Positions 1 to 11,147 of a DNA stretch of 64,000 nt are shown here, one piece after another. The notes beneath the pieces were generated by a model. That model did no database searches, was not told where the DNA came from, and saw only the letters and a list, made by a program, of their open reading frames with translations. A program made the translations under genes and the position numbers. Within the stretch, counting starts at the first letter, position 1. Each line of letters begins with the position of its first letter. The stretch is from Bacteroidales bacterium (lineage in GTDB: Bacteria; Bacteroidota; Bacteroidia; Bacteroidales; UBA10428), in assembly GCA_035299085.1 (NCBI GenBank), contig DATGXG010000014.1:1-64000 (forward strand), in the 5' to 3' direction.

Positions 1-14
1 TGTAAAAAAAAGGG

Positions 15-686
15 ATGACAAGGAAAATATTTATTTCACTCATAGCATTTGTTTCAGTCGCACTGCCGGTTAAAAGCCAGACTGCCTGGGAAAAGGATAT
101 CCGCCAGTTCGAAAAGCTTGATTCGGCTGAAACATATTCCCCTAATGCTGTATTGTTTGCCGGCAGTTCGAGTATCCGGTTATGGTCGACCATAAAACGG
201 GATATGGCCCCGTATGAAATCATTCAGCGGGGTTTCGGAGGTTCGAAGCTGAGTGACCTTGTTGTTTATGCCGACAGGATTATTGCGCCTCATCCCTGCA
301 GCGCCGTTGTGCTGTTTGTTGCCAATGACATCACGGGGAGTGCCGATGATAAAACTCCGCAACAGGTGGCTGATTTATTCAGCCAGGTATTGCAGATCAT
401 CCGGAAATCGCATCCGAAAACCCCTGTGTTCTGGATTGAGATAACACCGACGCCGTCGAGGTGGAAGGTTTGGGATAAGGCAACTGAAGCAAACCAGATT
501 ATTAAAAATATGTGTGATAAAAAGAATAACACCTATTATATAGCCACCAGCCAGGCGTTTATTGGAAAGGACAGATTGCCTGTAAAAGATTATTTCATGC
601 CGGATATGCTGCATCTTAATGAACAGGGATATAAGATATGGAGCGGTGTGATTAAGAAGAGGCTGGGGGAGGTTGTGCATCCTTAG
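15..686 (+). CDS. Exported SGNH/GDSL-family hydrolase (esterase-like)
   Basis: A 223-residue protein with an N-terminal signal peptide (hydrophobic stretch about residues 5-20, cleavage likely near KSQ). The SGNH hydrolase blocks are visible: GSSS with the probable nucleophile Ser52, the block II glycine in RGFGGS, the block III asparagine in VAND, and the C-terminal DMLHLN with Asp197 and His200 of the triad. The family hydrolyses esters, often acetyl groups on carbohydrates; the substrate here cannot be read. The ATG at 15 follows an A-rich leader. The gene ends just before a palindromic repeat element, and its upstream context is outside the window. Confidence 0.85.
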   Translation: MTRKIFISLIAFVSVALPVKSQTAWEKDIRQFEKLDSAETYSPNAVLFAGSSSIRLWSTIKRDMAPYEIIQRGFGGSKLSDLVVYADRIIAPHPCSAVVLFVANDITGSADDKTPQQVADLFSQVLQIIRKSHPKTPVFWIEITPTPSRWKVWDKATEANQIIKNMCDKKNNTYYIATSQAFIGKDRLPVKDYFMPDMLHLNEQGYKIWSGVIKKRLGEVVHP

Positions 687-693
687 ATAAGGC

Positions 694-894
694 GTCATTG
701 CGAGGAGCGTACAAATCATTGATTATAGTAGAATTATTAGTCGACGAAGCAATCTGCCTGAACAGGAAGGGCGCTGCAAAGAGATAGAGTTGTTGAGGTA
801 AATGTCCTGGTAAAGTAATGCCTGTGCGGACAGATTGCTTCGTCGACAATTAATAGATCAATAATCATAAATTCTACATGCTCCTCGCAATGAC
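694..894. repeat. MITE-like palindromic element, copy 1
   Basis: A 201-bp element bounded by perfect 15-bp inverted ends (GTCATTGCGAGGAGC at 694-708, its complement at 880-894), with a second perfect 17-bp inverted pair inside (GTCGACGAAGCAATCTG at 740-756, complement at 831-847). It contains no plausible ORF and starts 7 bp after the stop codon of the hydrolase gene. A related copy lies at 29916-30140. It fills most of the gap between the hydrolase and rpsL; the rest of the gap holds the rpsL promoter. The same GTCATTGCGAGGAG/CGAAGCAATC theme is, from memory, common in many bacterial genomes. Confidence 0.85.
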
Positions 895-927
895 GATCTC
901 TTTTTTGCAATTTTTTTTCTCATCTAG

Positions 928-957
928 TTGCATTTGATAAAAAAACATCTACCTTTG
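928..957 (+). promoter_or_regulatory. Bacteroidota-type promoter of the ribosomal operon
   Basis: TTG at 928-930 and TACCTTTG at 950-957 match the Bacteroidota -33 (TTTG/TTG) and -7 (TAnnTTTG) consensus with 19 bp between them. Transcription would start near 963, giving an A-rich leader of about 35 nt before the rpsL ATG at 1000. Confidence 0.75.
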
Positions 958-999
958 CAAGCCAATTTTGAAGAAAAAAGAATTACAAATAAAGCATAA

Positions 1000-1374
1000 A
1001 TGCCAACGATTCAGCAATTAGTAAGAAAGGGCAGATCAACGATCGAGGATAAAAGTAAGGCTCCGGCATTAAACTCTTGTCCCCAAAAACGAGGTGTTTG
1101 TACCCGTGTTTATACAACCACGCCCAAGAAACCTAACTCAGCTATGCGTAAGGTAGCCAGGGTAAGGCTTCAGCATGGAATTGAAGTTACAGCTTACATT
1201 CCGGGTGAAGGTCATAATCTGCAGGAACACTCCATCGTTATGATCCGCGGCGGCAGGGTAAAGGATTTACCGGGCGTTCGTTACCATATCATCAGGGGTG
1301 CTCTTGATACCTCCGGAGTAGAAGGACGCAACCAGCGCCGTTCGAAATATGGCACAAAAAGACCTAAAAAATAA
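1000..1374 (+). CDS. rpsL: 30S ribosomal protein S12
   Basis: A 124-residue decoding-centre protein that opens the ribosomal operon. The conserved PKKPNSA loop is intact with Lys43 and Lys44, as is [11 protein letters not shown], so the positions usually changed in streptomycin-resistant mutants are wild type. Followed by rpsG after 21 bp. The upstream TTG/TACCTTTG promoter makes this the first gene of the transcript. Confidence 0.98.
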   Translation: MPTIQQLVRKGRSTIEDKSKAPALNSCPQKRGVCTRVYTTTPKKPNSAMRKVARVRLQHGIEVTAYIPGEGHNLQEHSIVMIRGGRVKDLPGVRYHIIRGALDTSGVEGRNQRRSKYGTKRPKK

Positions 1375-1395
1375 GTTTTTGAATAGACCAATACA

Positions 1396-1872
1396 ATGAG
1401 AAAGTCTAAACCAAAAAAAAGAATATTGTTACCGGATCCGAAGTACAATGATACACTGGTAACACGTTTTGTGAACAATATGATGATTCAGGGTAAGAAG
1501 AGCACAGCCTATGATGTTTTTTACGAAGCTCTTGACCTGGTTGCCAAAAAAGCAAAGGATATTGAAAGTTCACCGCTTGACATCTGGAAAAAAGCGTTGG
1601 AAAATATAACACCTCAGGTTGAGGTAAAAAGTCGCAGGGTTGGTGGTGCCACATTCCAGGTTCCCACGGAAATCCGTCCCGACAGGAAGATCTCGATCAG
1701 CATGAAGAACCTGATTCTTTATTCACAGAAAAGAACCGGCAATTCAATGAGCGATAAGCTCGCTGCTGAAATACTTGCCGCCTTTAAAGAAGAAGGCGCA
1801 GCATTTAAAAAGAAAGAAGATACTCATAAAATGGCAGAAGCTAACAAGGCATTTGCGCATTTCAGGTTCTAG
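1396..1872 (+). CDS. rpsG: 30S ribosomal protein S7
   Basis: A 158-residue 16S rRNA-binding protein that nucleates assembly of the 30S head. The N-terminal part (residues 1-30), the [28 protein letters not shown] core and the C-terminal [15 protein letters not shown] end are typical. Lies between rpsL and fusA as in the classical str operon; 62 bp separate it from fusA. Confidence 0.98.
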   Translation: MRKSKPKKRILLPDPKYNDTLVTRFVNNMMIQGKKSTAYDVFYEALDLVAKKAKDIESSPLDIWKKALENITPQVEVKSRRVGGATFQVPTEIRPDRKISISMKNLILYSQKRTGNSMSDKLAAEILAAFKEEGAAFKKKEDTHKMAEANKAFAHFRF

Positions 1873-1934
1873 TAAAAGGATATTTGACATTGCGGTTTAG
1901 CCTATAGTTACACTAGCTGATAATTAGTGCGAGA

Positions 1935-4043
1935 ATGAATTTTGATTTGAATTATACCAGGAATATTGGCATTATGGCCCATATAGACGCCGGTAAGACT
2001 ACCACTACCGAGCGCATCCTGTTCTATACTGGTATAACTCACCGGATAGGGGAGGTACACGAAGGCACAGCCACCATGGACTGGATGGTGCAGGAGCAGG
2101 AAAGAGGAATTACGATAACATCCGCTGCCACTACGGCGTTTTGGGATTATCAGAACAAGAATTACAAAATCAACATTATAGATACCCCGGGTCACGTTGA
2201 CTTCACTGTTGAAGTGGAAAGGTCATTGCGTGTACTCGATGGTTGCATTGCGGTTTTTTGTGCTGTAGGCGGTGTTCAGCCCCAGTCGGAAACCGTATGG
2301 CGTCAGGCTAACAAGTATAATGTTCCGCGTATTGCATTCATCAACAAGATGGACCGCACAGGCGCCGACTTTTTCCATGTTGTAAAACAGATTAAGGAGA
2401 AGCTCGGTTCCAATCCCGTTCCCATGCAGATCCCCATTGGTTCTGAAGATAATTTCAAGGGACTTGTTGATTTGATTGAGCGTCGTGCTATCGTTTGGGT
2501 TCCTGATGAAAAACTCGGAATGAGGTATGAGTATACCGAAATTCCCGAAGATATGATTGAACTTGTTGAGGAATGGCGCGAGAAGCTGATCGAGGCAGTA
2601 TGTTATACCGACGATGATCTTCTTGAAAGATTCCTTGAAGACAGGACTTCAATCACAGTTGAGGAATTTATGGAACATACCCGTAATGCCGTCATCAGCC
2701 AGCAGGTTGTACCGGTATTATGCGGTGCTTCATTCAAAAATAAAGGTATTCAGCGGCTTCTTGATGCCATTTGCGCATTATTGCCTAGTCCGCTTGATAT
2801 CCCCACGGTTAAGGGACACAATCCTTACACCGATAAAACCGAAGAACGCAAGGCCGACGAAAACGAGCCGCTCACTGCTCTGGCTTTCAAAATTGCAACC
2901 GATCCCTATGTAGGCCGTCTGACCTACCTCCGGGTTTACTCGGGTGCCATTGATGCCGGAATGCAGGTGTTGAATCCGCGTACAGGTAAAAAAGAAAGAA
3001 TTAACCGGTTATACCAGATGCATGCGAACAAGCAGAATCCGCGCGACAGGATTGAAGCCGGAGACATCTGCGGTGTGGTTGGTTTAAAGGAAGTGGTTAC
3101 CGGTGATACACTTTGCGATTTGAAGAGTCCCGTGTACCTGGAGAGCATGACATTCCCCGATCCCGTTATCGGAGTTGCCATTGAGCCCAAAACACAGGCC
3201 GATGTTGACAAGCTTGGAAACGCGCTTGCTAAGCTTTCGGAAGAAGATCCTACGTTCAAGGTGAAGGTAGATGAAGATTCAGGTCAGACCGTTATCAGCG
3301 GAATGGGGGAATTGCATCTTGAGATCCTGATGGACAGGCTTAAACGTGAATTCGGCGTAGAATGCAGCCAGGGTGCTCCGCAGGTGGCATACAAGGAAGC
3401 TCTTACGAGCCCCGTTAAACATCGCGAAATATTCAAAAAACAAACCGGTGGCCGCGGTAAATTTGCCGACATCCAGTTTGAACTGGCCCCTGCAGAAAAA
3501 GGCGTTACAGGGCTTGTATTTATTGATGAAATCAAAGGCGGTAATATTCCGCGTGAATATATTCCCTCCATTGAAAAAGGTTTCCGTGAGGCCATGCGCA
3601 ACGGTGTTCTTGCCGGTTTCGCCATGGACAGCCTCCAGGTGACTATTAAGGATGGTTCATTCCATCCGGTTGACTCCGATTCATTCTCATTTGAGATTTG
3701 CGCCAGGCAGGGTTTCAAGCACGGGCTCAAAAAGGGAAAGGTTACTTTACTTGAACCAATTATGAAGGTTGAAGTGGTAACGCCCGAAGAGTATATGGGT
3801 GACATCATCGGCGATTTTAACCGCAGGCGCGGTCAGATTACCGGAATGGAATCGCAGGCTTCATTGAGAATTATACTGGCCAATGTGCCCCTGGCCGAGA
3901 TGTTTGGTTACGTAACCGTACTTCGCACTCTCTCGTCAGGCAGGGCTACCTCCACCATGGAGTTCTCGCACTACGATGCGGTTCCTCCCTCATTGGCAGC
4001 TGAAGTAATTGAAAAGATAACAGGTACTAAGATTTTAGTATAA
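1935..4043 (+). CDS. fusA: Elongation factor G
   Basis: A 702-residue translational GTPase that drives translocation and, with RRF, ribosome recycling. The P-loop AHIDAGKTT is at residues 15-23, with DTPGHVDF (G3) and NKMD (G4) following; domains II-V run to the end. Full length for the family. The next gene is rpsJ, so tuf, which follows fusA in enterobacteria, is absent here, as is usual in Bacteroidota. Confidence 0.98.
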   Translation: MNFDLNYTRNIGIMAHIDAGKTTTTERILFYTGITHRIGEVHEGTATMDWMVQEQERGITITSAATTAFWDYQNKNYKINIIDTPGHVDFTVEVERSLRVLDGCIAVFCAVGGVQPQSETVWRQANKYNVPRIAFINKMDRTGADFFHVVKQIKEKLGSNPVPMQIPIGSEDNFKGLVDLIERRAIVWVPDEKLGMRYEYTEIPEDMIELVEEWREKLIEAVCYTDDDLLERFLEDRTSITVEEFMEHTRNAVISQQVVPVLCGASFKNKGIQRLLDAICALLPSPLDIPTVKGHNPYTDKTEERKADENEPLTALAFKIATDPYVGRLTYLRVYSGAIDAGMQVLNPRTGKKERINRLYQMHANKQNPRDRIEAGDICGVVGLKEVVTGDTLCDLKSPVYLESMTFPDPVIGVAIEPKTQADVDKLGNALAKLSEEDPTFKVKVDEDSGQTVISGMGELHLEILMDRLKREFGVECSQGAPQVAYKEALTSPVKHREIFKKQTGGRGKFADIQFELAPAEKGVTGLVFIDEIKGGNIPREYIPSIEKGFREAMRNGVLAGFAMDSLQVTIKDGSFHPVDSDSFSFEICARQGFKHGLKKGKVTLLEPIMKVEVVTPEEYMGDIIGDFNRRRGQITGMESQASLRIILANVPLAEMFGYVTVLRTLSSGRATSTMEFSHYDAVPPSLAAEVIEKITGTKILV

Positions 4044-4063
4044 AGATTGTAAGACCAACATAA

Positions 4064-4369
4064 ATGAGCCAGAAAATCAGAATTAAGCTTAAATCGTATG
4101 ATCACAATCTCGTTGACAAGTCAGCAGAGAAAATTGTGAAGACGGTTAAGACTACAGGTGCTGTGGTTAGCGGCCCGATTCCCCTGCCCACACATAAAAG
4201 GATTTTTACCGTATTACGGTCGCCTTTTGTGAATAAGAAATCAAGAGAGCAATTTCAGCTTTCATCGCACAAACGGTTGCTGGATATTTACAGTTCCACG
4301 CCCAAGACCATTGATGCGCTGATGAAATTAGAATTGCCCAGTGGTGTGGAAGTTGAAATCAAAGTCTGA
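4064..4369 (+). CDS. rpsJ: 30S ribosomal protein S10
   Basis: A 101-residue 30S head protein that also serves in the NusB-S10 antitermination complex. Starts with the typical [13 protein letters not shown] and carries the GPIPLPT loop. It is the first gene of the S10 part of the operon, 20 bp after fusA, with no visible terminator or promoter between, so the str and S10 blocks look like one transcript. Confidence 0.98.
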   Translation: MSQKIRIKLKSYDHNLVDKSAEKIVKTVKTTGAVVSGPIPLPTHKRIFTVLRSPFVNKKSREQFQLSSHKRLLDIYSSTPKTIDALMKLELPSGVEVEIKV

Positions 4370-4388
4370 ACCATTTAATTAGGAAGAA

Positions 4389-5018
4389 ATGCCAGGATTA
4401 GTTGGAAAGAAGGTCGGAATGACCTCAATATTCGATGAGAACGGTGTGAATGTTCCCTGCACGGTTCTCGAAGTTGGTCCCTGTACCGTTACACAGGTTA
4501 AGACCAAGGAAACTGACGGCTATAAAGCATTACAGCTTGCCTTCGACGATAAGAAGGAAAAGAATACACCTGCCGCCATGAAGGGTCATTTTAAGAAAGC
4601 CAACGCCACCCCCAAGAGGAAAGTGGTTGAGCTTACCGGTTTCATTCGCGACTGGAAGCTGGGTGATGTGATCACCGTTGATTATTTCAAGGATGACGAA
4701 TGGCTTGATGTAACCTCAGTTTCTAAAGGTAAGGGATTCCAGGGTGTTGTAACGCGTCACGGTTTTGGTGGTATCGGTGATTCCACTCACGGACAACACG
4801 ACAGGTCGAGAGCACCCGGTTCTTTGGGCGGATCATCATGGCCTTCACGCGTTCTGAGAGGCATGCGTATGGCCGGCCAAACCGGAAGCAAGAATGTAAA
4901 AGTTCTCAACCTGAAAGTGGTTAAGATCATTCCCGAAAATAATCTCTTATTATTAAAAGGATCAATACCGGGGGCAAAAGGATCCTACGTAATTATTGAA
5001 AGTCCCGACAGAACATAA
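4389..5018 (+). CDS. rplC: 50S ribosomal protein L3
   Basis: A 209-residue early-assembly 23S rRNA-binding protein reaching towards the peptidyl transferase centre. [15 protein letters not shown] at the N-terminus and the long central loop around [20 protein letters not shown] identify it. Spacing of 19 bp from rpsJ and 13 bp to rplD fits operon expression. Confidence 0.98.
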   Translation: MPGLVGKKVGMTSIFDENGVNVPCTVLEVGPCTVTQVKTKETDGYKALQLAFDDKKEKNTPAAMKGHFKKANATPKRKVVELTGFIRDWKLGDVITVDYFKDDEWLDVTSVSKGKGFQGVVTRHGFGGIGDSTHGQHDRSRAPGSLGGSSWPSRVLRGMRMAGQTGSKNVKVLNLKVVKIIPENNLLLLKGSIPGAKGSYVIIESPDRT

Positions 5019-5031
5019 TAAACTGTGAACA

Positions 5032-5655
5032 ATGGAATTAGCAGTATTGAATAAAACAGGAAAGGAAACCGGCCGTAAGGTTGAGCTTAAGGAAACCATT
5101 TTTTCCATTGAGCCCAATGACCACGCCATATACCTGGACGTGAAACAGCATCTGGCCAATAAACGCCAGGGTACTCATAAATCGAAAGAGCGCAATGAAG
5201 TATCGGGAAGTACCCGTAAGCTGAAAAAACAAAAAGGCACAGGCGGTGCCCGTGCAGGAAGTATCAAAAATCCTTTGTTCACCGGTGGTGGCAGGGTATT
5301 TGGTCCTCAGCCCCGTGATTATGATTTCAAGCTTAATAAGAAGGTAAAACAACTGGCCCGTAAGTCGGCTCTCACTTACAAAGCAAGGAACAATGAAATC
5401 GTGGTTCTGGAAGACTTCACATTGGAAGCTCCTAAGACAAAGGACTATGTAGCCTTTCTTACCGACCTGAAAATCGACGGTAAAAAGTCGTTAGTAGTTC
5501 TGAATGAACCAAATAAAAATATATATTTGTCGTCCCGGAATTTATCTGGCACAAGAGTCGTAACTGCTTCGGAATTAACTACTTACGATATCCTAAATAG
5601 CACTTCTCTTGTATTTTTTGAGAGTTCACTCGACAATATTCAGAAGAGTCTGTAA
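5032..5655 (+). CDS. rplD: 50S ribosomal protein L4
   Basis: A 207-residue protein that lines the exit tunnel. The basic loop [13 protein letters not shown] followed by [13 protein letters not shown] is the tunnel extension. In enterobacteria L4 represses its own operon; no equivalent leader structure was recognised upstream of the operon here, so autoregulation is not claimed. Confidence 0.98.
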   Translation: MELAVLNKTGKETGRKVELKETIFSIEPNDHAIYLDVKQHLANKRQGTHKSKERNEVSGSTRKLKKQKGTGGARAGSIKNPLFTGGGRVFGPQPRDYDFKLNKKVKQLARKSALTYKARNNEIVVLEDFTLEAPKTKDYVAFLTDLKIDGKKSLVVLNEPNKNIYLSSRNLSGTRVVTASELTTYDILNSTSLVFFESSLDNIQKSL

Positions 5656-5673
5656 CCGTCTAAAAGTTTAGAA

Positions 5674-5964
5674 ATGGATATTATTGTAAAGCCGGTAGTA
5701 ACTGAAAAGATGAATGCCCAGGCAGAAGGCCTGAAGAAATATGGCTTCATCGTAAATAAGAAGGCCAACAAAGTACAGATAAAAAAGGCCGTTGAAGATC
5801 TTTATGGCGTTACGGTCGAGTCGGTTAATACCATGTATTATGCCGGAAAACGCAAAGCAAGATTTACCCGTACCGGATATGTAGCCGGACAAAGAAATGC
5901 TTTCAAAAAAGCAGTGATCACCTTGCGGGAGGGCGATGTAATAGACTTTTATAGCAATATTTAA
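5674..5964 (+). CDS. rplW: 50S ribosomal protein L23
   Basis: A 96-residue protein at the tunnel exit, docking site for trigger factor and SRP. The start MDIIVKPVVTEKM, the VNKKANKVQIKKAVEDLYGV core and the basic GKRKARFTRTGYVAGQRNAFKKA loop are typical. Sits between rplD and rplB with short gaps. Confidence 0.98.
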   Translation: MDIIVKPVVTEKMNAQAEGLKKYGFIVNKKANKVQIKKAVEDLYGVTVESVNTMYYAGKRKARFTRTGYVAGQRNAFKKAVITLREGDVIDFYSNI

Positions 5965-5973
5965 TAGTATATT

Positions 5974-6798
5974 ATGGCTGTAAGAAAATTAAAACCTGTA
6001 ACACCGGGTCAGCGACACGCAGTTGTTGCTTCCTTTGACGACATCACCAGCAGTACACCGGTCAAATCGCTGATGAGGCCACTGCAGAAATCTGGTGGCC
6101 GCAACAGTGACGGTAAAATGACAATGAGGTACCTTGGCGGTGGCCATAAAAAGATGTACCGTATCATTGACTTCATCAGGAATAAAGACGGAATGAACGC
6201 AACGGTAAAGACGATCGAATACGATCCGAACCGTTCCGCACGCATTGCACTTGTTGTATATGAAGATGGTGAAAAGCGCTATATTATTGCACCTGCCGGT
6301 TTAAAGGTTGGTCAGGAAATCCGTTCGGGATCCGGTGTGGCTCCTGAAATCGGAAACTGTCTGACACTGGGTGAAATTCCCCTGGGTACTCTTGTACACA
6401 ATATCGAGCTTCAGCCTGGCAAGGGTGGTGCAATGGCACGCAGTGCAGGATCTTATGCACAGCTTACCTCACGCGACGGAAAGTATGCCATTGTGAAGCT
6501 TCCTTCAGGTGAATCGAGAATGATTCTTGTAACCTGCAGGGCTACTATCGGCACGGTTTCCAATCCTGATCACGGTCTTGTAAGATCAGGCAAAGCCGGT
6601 CGCACACGCTGGCTGGGTCGCAGACCCCGTGTTCGCGGTGTAGCCATGAACCCGGTTGACCATCCAATGGGCGGTGGTGAAGGTAAGGCATCCGGCGGAC
6701 ATCCAAGGTCACGCAAAGGTTTGTATGCAAAAGGCATGAAAACCCGCAGGAAAAAGAATCCTACAACAAGGTTCATCATTGAAAAACGGAAAAAATAA
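5974..6798 (+). CDS. rplB: 50S ribosomal protein L2
   Basis: A 274-residue protein needed for subunit joining and close to the peptidyl transferase centre. The C-terminal [19 protein letters not shown] segment, with the conserved histidine, is intact, and the basic C-terminal tail is present. Follows rplW by 9 bp. Confidence 0.98.
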   Translation: MAVRKLKPVTPGQRHAVVASFDDITSSTPVKSLMRPLQKSGGRNSDGKMTMRYLGGGHKKMYRIIDFIRNKDGMNATVKTIEYDPNRSARIALVVYEDGEKRYIIAPAGLKVGQEIRSGSGVAPEIGNCLTLGEIPLGTLVHNIELQPGKGGAMARSAGSYAQLTSRDGKYAIVKLPSGESRMILVTCRATIGTVSNPDHGLVRSGKAGRTRWLGRRPRVRGVAMNPVDHPMGGGEGKASGGHPRSRKGLYAKGMKTRRKKNPTTRFIIEKRKK

Positions 6799-6811
6799 TT
6801 GACTTTATATT

Positions 6812-7081
6812 ATGAGCAGGTCATTAAAAAAAGGTCCCTTTATTGAATTCAAGCTCGAAAAACGCGTGCTTGATATGAATAAGTCCGGCAAGAAATCAGT
6901 TATCAAAACATGGTCGAGGCGGTCGCTGATCTCTCCCGATTTCGTAGGGCATACCATTGCTGTGCATAACGGTAACAAGTTTATCCCGGTATATGTAACT
7001 GAAAACATGGTAGGACACCGTCTGGGCGAGTTTTCACCCACACGTACCTTCAGGGGCCATGCAGGAAGATCCAAGGAATAA
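6812..7081 (+). CDS. rpsS: 30S ribosomal protein S19
   Basis: An 89-residue protein of the 30S head, partner of S13. [12 protein letters not shown] at the start and [15 protein letters not shown] near the end are diagnostic. Normal length, 13 bp after rplB. Confidence 0.98.
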   Translation: MSRSLKKGPFIEFKLEKRVLDMNKSGKKSVIKTWSRRSLISPDFVGHTIAVHNGNKFIPVYVTENMVGHRLGEFSPTRTFRGHAGRSKE

Positions 7082-7106
7082 TAGAAATCCATTAAAATAA
7101 ATATCA

Positions 7107-7541
7107 ATGGGTGCACGTAAGCGAATAGCAGCAGACCAACGAAAAGAAGAAAACAAGACAAAAGCAATGGCAGTTCTGAACAACTGCCCGAGTTCACCGC
7201 GTAAAATGCGCCTGGTTGTAGATATGATCAGGGGTGTTGAAGTGAACAGAGCACTTGATATTCTTCGTTACAGCACAAAAGAGCCTTCTAAGAAAGTTGA
7301 AAAGCTTTTATTGTCGGCCATAGCCAACTGGCAGAAAAAAAATGAAGATGCAAGGGTTGAAAAGTCGAACCTCTTTGTAAAGGAAGTATTTGTTGATGGC
7401 GGCCGCCAGTTAAAGAGGCTGCGCCCGGCACCCCAGGGAAGAGGTTACAGGATCCGTAAACGTTCGAATCATGTGACGATCATACTCGACAGTCTGGTAA
7501 ATATAGAGGAAGCACAAACTGAAGTAAAACAATCTAATTAA
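7107..7541 (+). CDS. rplV: 50S ribosomal protein L22
   Basis: A 144-residue tunnel-lining protein. The core begins near residue 23 ([22 protein letters not shown]), so there is a basic N-terminal extension of about 20 residues compared with the 110-residue enterobacterial protein, and a longer acidic C-terminus; such extensions are common in Bacteroidota. Its stop codon overlaps the rpsC start by one base (TAATG), which suggests translational coupling. Confidence 0.97.
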   Translation: MGARKRIAADQRKEENKTKAMAVLNNCPSSPRKMRLVVDMIRGVEVNRALDILRYSTKEPSKKVEKLLLSAIANWQKKNEDARVEKSNLFVKEVFVDGGRQLKRLRPAPQGRGYRIRKRSNHVTIILDSLVNIEEAQTEVKQSN

Positions 7542-8242
7542 TGGGACAGAAAGTCAATCCGATTAGCAATCGCCTCGGAATCATCAAAGGTTGGGATTCC
7601 AATTGGTACGGCGGAAGAAATTATTCCGAAAAACTGGTCGAAGATTACAAGATCAGGGAATATCTGACTGCCAGGTTGGCAAAGGCCAGCATTTCCAAGA
7701 TCGTTATCGAGCGTACGCTGAAACTGATCACGGTTACTGTCAACACGGCCCGTCCGGGTATCATTATTGGAAAAGGCGGACAAGAGGTTGATAAGCTCAA
7801 GGAAGAATTGAAGAAGATCACAAGCAAGGAAGTTCAAATCAATATATTTGAAGTAAAAAGGCCCGAACTTGACGCTGTTATTGTTGCCAACAACGTGGCA
7901 AGGCAGCTCGAAGGTAAGGTTTCTTACCGCCGTGCGATCAAGATGGCAATTGCTTCAACCATCCGCATGGGTGCTGAGGGAATTAAGGTGCAGGTGTCAG
8001 GCCGCTTAGGTGGTGCTGAAATGGCCAGGACCGAGATTATCAAGGAAGGAAGAATTCCTCTGCATACATTCCGTGCTGACATTGATTATGCACTGGGTGA
8101 GGCACTCACAAAAGTCGGACTGATTGGTGTGAAGGTTTGGATATGCAAAGGTGAGATTTACGGAAAACGTGATCTTGCTCCGAACATCGGCGCCAAATCA
8201 GCCAAACCGAAGAGCAATTTTAAAAAAGGTCGCAGAAAATAA
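7541..8242 (+). CDS. rpsC: 30S ribosomal protein S3
   Basis: A 233-residue protein at the mRNA entry site. The KH motif [20 protein letters not shown] and the [12 protein letters not shown] segment are clear, and the tail is lysine-rich. Overlaps the rplV stop by one base. Confidence 0.98.
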   Translation: MGQKVNPISNRLGIIKGWDSNWYGGRNYSEKLVEDYKIREYLTARLAKASISKIVIERTLKLITVTVNTARPGIIIGKGGQEVDKLKEELKKITSKEVQINIFEVKRPELDAVIVANNVARQLEGKVSYRRAIKMAIASTIRMGAEGIKVQVSGRLGGAEMARTEIIKEGRIPLHTFRADIDYALGEALTKVGLIGVKVWICKGEIYGKRDLAPNIGAKSAKPKSNFKKGRRK

Positions 8243-8272
8243 GTGGTTTACACGATATAACAGGATAACATT

Positions 8273-8695
8273 ATGTTACAACCGAAAAAATCAAAATTCA
8301 GGAGGCAGCAGAAGGGCAGAATGAAAGGCAATGCCCAGAGAGGTCATGACCTTGCCTTCGGATCGTTTGGGATCAAGGCTCTTGATAAAGCATGGATCAC
8401 AGGACGGCAGATTGAAGCAGCCCGTCAGGCTGTAACCCGCCATATGAAACGTGAAGGACAGATCTGGATCAGGATATTTCCCGACAAGCCGATCACCAAG
8501 AAGCCTGCTGAAGTACGTATGGGTAAAGGTAAAGGCGCTCCCGAAGGATTCGTTGCTCCGGTAACCCCGGGACGTATTCTCATCGAAGCTGACGGTGTTC
8601 CTTTTGATGTAGCCAAAGAAGCTCTCCGGCTGGCTGCTCAGAAGCTCCCCATTGCCACCAAGTTTATCATCCGCAGAGATTACGTCGAAATTTAA
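8273..8695 (+). CDS. rplP: 50S ribosomal protein L16
   Basis: A 140-residue protein near the A-site tRNA elbow. [19 protein letters not shown], the [23 protein letters not shown] block and the [16 protein letters not shown] loop identify it. Length is typical; 30 bp after rpsC and 12 bp before rpmC. Confidence 0.98.
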   Translation: MLQPKKSKFRRQQKGRMKGNAQRGHDLAFGSFGIKALDKAWITGRQIEAARQAVTRHMKREGQIWIRIFPDKPITKKPAEVRMGKGKGAPEGFVAPVTPGRILIEADGVPFDVAKEALRLAAQKLPIATKFIIRRDYVEI

Positions 8696-8707
8696 TTAAC
8701 ATAGTTC

Positions 8708-8905
8708 ATGAAGACTTCCGAGATACGCGAATTATCCGCCAAAGAAATTGAAGAGCGGATTGAAAATGAAAAAACACTCATTTTCAAGCAGCAAATGAAC
8801 CATGCCATTTCTCCCCTTGACAACCCTATGAAAATAAGGGAAACCAGGAGAAACATTGCCCGGCTGGAAACCATACTTCGTCAGAAACAGAAAGAAGCCA
8901 AGTAA
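8708..8905 (+). CDS. rpmC: 50S ribosomal protein L29
   Basis: A 65-residue two-helix protein at the tunnel exit. The [18 protein letters not shown] start and the [15 protein letters not shown]-terminal helix match the family. The stop is 1 bp before the rpsQ ATG. Confidence 0.97.
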   Translation: MKTSEIRELSAKEIEERIENEKTLIFKQQMNHAISPLDNPMKIRETRRNIARLETILRQKQKEAK

Positions 8906-8906
8906 A

Positions 8907-9164
8907 ATGGAAAACAGAAATTTAAGGAAAGAAAGGGTCGGTATTGTTGTAAGTAACAAGATGGACAAAACCATCGTGGTAGCTGAAAAACGTAAGGTTA
9001 AGCACCCCATTTATGGTAAATTCATCAACCGTACCACCAAGTTCATGGCCCATGATGACAGTAACAACTGCAATATCGGCGACACTGTAAAAATCATGGA
9101 AACCCGTCCGCTGAGCAAAAATAAAACCTGGAGAGTAGTTGAAATCATCGAAAGAGCTAAATAA
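8907..9164 (+). CDS. rpsQ: 30S ribosomal protein S17
   Basis: An 85-residue primary 16S-binding protein. The start chosen is the ATG at 8907 ([12 protein letters not shown]); the frame is open further upstream inside rpmC but the added residues have no family counterpart. The [11 protein letters not shown] and HPIYGK motifs are typical. Tightly packed between rpmC and rplN. Confidence 0.97.
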   Translation: MENRNLRKERVGIVVSNKMDKTIVVAEKRKVKHPIYGKFINRTTKFMAHDDSNNCNIGDTVKIMETRPLSKNKTWRVVEIIERAK

Positions 9165-9166
9165 CC

Positions 9167-9532
9167 ATGATACAGCAAGAAAGTAGATTAACGGTTGCGG
9201 ATAACAGCGGTGCAAAAGAAGTACTTTGTATCCGTGTACTCGGTGGCACAGGCAGAAGGTATGCCTCTGTCGGCGACAAGATCGTAGTGACCGTAAAAAG
9301 CGCCCTTCCTGCAAGCGAAGTTAAAAAAGGAACCGTAAGCAAGGCGGTAGTGGTACGTACAAGCAAGGAAATCAGGAGACCTGACGGATCATATATCAGG
9401 TTCGATGACAATGCCTGTGTACTGCTTAACAATGCCGATGAAATCAGAGGCACCCGTATCTTTGGTCCCGTTGCCAGGGAACTGCGTGACAAGTATATGA
9501 AAATTGTATCACTTGCGCCTGAAGTGTTATAA
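9167..9532 (+). CDS. rplN: 50S ribosomal protein L14
   Basis: A 121-residue protein at the subunit interface, contact site of the silencing factor RsfS in bacteria. Starts [18 protein letters not shown] and contains [19 protein letters not shown]. Only 2 bp after rpsQ. Confidence 0.98.
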   Translation: MIQQESRLTVADNSGAKEVLCIRVLGGTGRRYASVGDKIVVTVKSALPASEVKKGTVSKAVVVRTSKEIRRPDGSYIRFDDNACVLLNNADEIRGTRIFGPVARELRDKYMKIVSLAPEVL

Positions 9533-9550
9533 TACTTAAAAATCAATTCA

Positions 9551-9874
9551 ATGCAGAAGAAACTCAATATCAAGAAAGGCGATACCGTTTTCGTAAATGC
9601 CGGTGAAAATAAAGGTCAGCAGGGAAGAGTCCTTGAAGTGATCCGTAAAACCGACCGCGCCATTGTTGAAGGTATCAACCTGGTTAGCAAACATACCAAG
9701 CCGAATGCAAAAAGCCCACAGGGCGGTATTGTTAAGAAAGAAGCACCAGTGCATATTTCAAATCTTATGGTCGTTGATCCGGCTTCAGGAAAGCCAACCC
9801 GCGTTGGACGCAGGTTAAACGACAAGGGATCGCTTGTAAGATATTCAAAAAAATCAGGAGAGGAGATTAAGTAA
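9551..9874 (+). CDS. rplX: 50S ribosomal protein L24
   Basis: A 107-residue assembly-initiator protein with the KOW motif at the start ([19 protein letters not shown]). Its TAA overlaps the first base of the rplE start codon (TAATG), so the two are probably translationally coupled. Confidence 0.97.
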   Translation: MQKKLNIKKGDTVFVNAGENKGQQGRVLEVIRKTDRAIVEGINLVSKHTKPNAKSPQGGIVKKEAPVHISNLMVVDPASGKPTRVGRRLNDKGSLVRYSKKSGEEIK

Positions 9875-10431
9875 TGGCTCATATACCTAACCTCAGAACA
9901 AAGTACCAGGAAGAGATTATCCCGGCACTTACAAAAGAGTTCAGCTACCACACTGTTATGCAGGTGCCGAAGCTTGAGAAGATCGTGATCAACCAGGGAG
10001 TAGGACAGGCAGTAACCGATAAGAAAATCGTGGACACAGCTGCTGAAGAACTCACCATGATAACCGGTCAGAAAGCCATTCAGACCATGTCGCGCAAGGA
10101 CATCAGTAACTTCAAGCTGAGGCGCAAAATGCCCATCGGTGTAAAGGTTACCCTCCGCCGCGACACCATGTATGAATTCCTCGAAAGACTGATTTCAGTT
10201 GCTCTTCCCCGCATCAGGGATTTCAAGGGCATCAACAGCAAATTCGACGGCAAGGGAAATTATACTCTTGGAATCACCGAACAGATTATTTTCCCGGAGA
10301 TCGACATCGACAAGATCAGCAAGATCCTGGGTATGGAAATAACCTTTGTAACATCGGCCAGGTCTGATGAAGAAGCTTTTGCCCTGTTACGCGAATTTGG
10401 ATTACCATTTAAGAATACTAAAAAGAGTTAA
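9874..10431 (+). CDS. rplE: 50S ribosomal protein L5
   Basis: A 185-residue 5S rRNA-binding protein that contacts P-site tRNA and S13. [14 protein letters not shown] at the start, the [10 protein letters not shown] segment and the C-terminal [14 protein letters not shown] block are characteristic. Overlaps rplX by one base. Confidence 0.98.
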   Translation: MAHIPNLRTKYQEEIIPALTKEFSYHTVMQVPKLEKIVINQGVGQAVTDKKIVDTAAEELTMITGQKAIQTMSRKDISNFKLRRKMPIGVKVTLRRDTMYEFLERLISVALPRIRDFKGINSKFDGKGNYTLGITEQIIFPEIDIDKISKILGMEITFVTSARSDEEAFALLREFGLPFKNTKKS

Positions 10432-10436
10432 TATAT

Positions 10437-10706
10437 ATGGCTAAAGAATCATTGAAAGCCCGCGAAGTAAAGCGCAAGCAGCTTGTTGAGAAATTTGCTG
10501 CCAAAAGAGCCAAGCTGAAAGCTGAAGGTGACTTCCAGGAACTGAGCCGCCTGCCCAGGAACTCTAACCCCATTCGGTTACATAACCGTTGCAAACTCAC
10601 AGGAAGACCAAAAGGCTATATCCGCCAGTTCGGAATCAGCAGAATAGTGTTCAGGGAGCTTGCTTCAAAGGGATTAATTCCCGGTGTAAAAAAGGCCAGC
10701 TGGTAA
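10437..10706 (+). CDS. rpsN: 30S ribosomal protein S14, zinc-free form
   Basis: An 89-residue protein of the 30S head. It is the long C-minus form: the segment [20 protein letters not shown] keeps one cysteine and lacks the CxxC pairs of the zinc-binding short form. This matches rpmJ in the same operon, which has also lost zinc ligands. 5 bp after rplE. Confidence 0.97.
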   Translation: MAKESLKAREVKRKQLVEKFAAKRAKLKAEGDFQELSRLPRNSNPIRLHNRCKLTGRPKGYIRQFGISRIVFRELASKGLIPGVKKASW

Positions 10707-10734
10707 TAAAGAATCAAGAGAAAATTATACAGAA

Positions 10735-11133
10735 ATGACAGATCCGATAGCAGATTATTTGACCCGGTTGAGGAACGCGATTTCCGCCCGTCATAAAGTG
10801 GTTGAAATACCGTCATCCAACCTGAAAAAGAACCTCACGAAGATTCTTTTCGACAAAGGTTATATACTGAATTATAAGTTTGTCGATGAAGACAAAAAAC
10901 AGGGAAGCATCAAGATAGCCCTGAAATATCATGCTGAAACCAAGCAGCCCGCCATTCGTTCACTCGAGCGGGTCAGTTCACCGGGCCTTCGCAGGTACGT
11001 CGGTTCTGAAGAACTTCCCAGGGTATTAAATGGTCTTGGCATTGCCATCGTTTCCACTTCCAGGGGTGTGATGACCGATAAGGAAGCACGGAATCTGAAT
11101 ATTGGCGGCGAAGTATTGTGTTACGTTTATTAA
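10735..11133 (+). CDS. rpsH: 30S ribosomal protein S8
   Basis: A 132-residue primary 16S rRNA-binding protein, known as translational repressor of the spc operon in enterobacteria. [15 protein letters not shown] and the [26 protein letters not shown] end are typical. The following gene rplF has an unusually good Shine-Dalgarno sequence. Confidence 0.98.
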   Translation: MTDPIADYLTRLRNAISARHKVVEIPSSNLKKNLTKILFDKGYILNYKFVDEDKKQGSIKIALKYHAETKQPAIRSLERVSSPGLRRYVGSEELPRVLNGLGIAIVSTSRGVMTDKEARNLNIGGEVLCYVY

Positions 11134-11147
11134 CGGAGGAATTATCA

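Noticed and set aside
3284..3808. 174-codon minus-strand frame inside fusA
   Set aside because: A shadow of the conserved EF-G gene, with serine/proline-rich low-quality translation.
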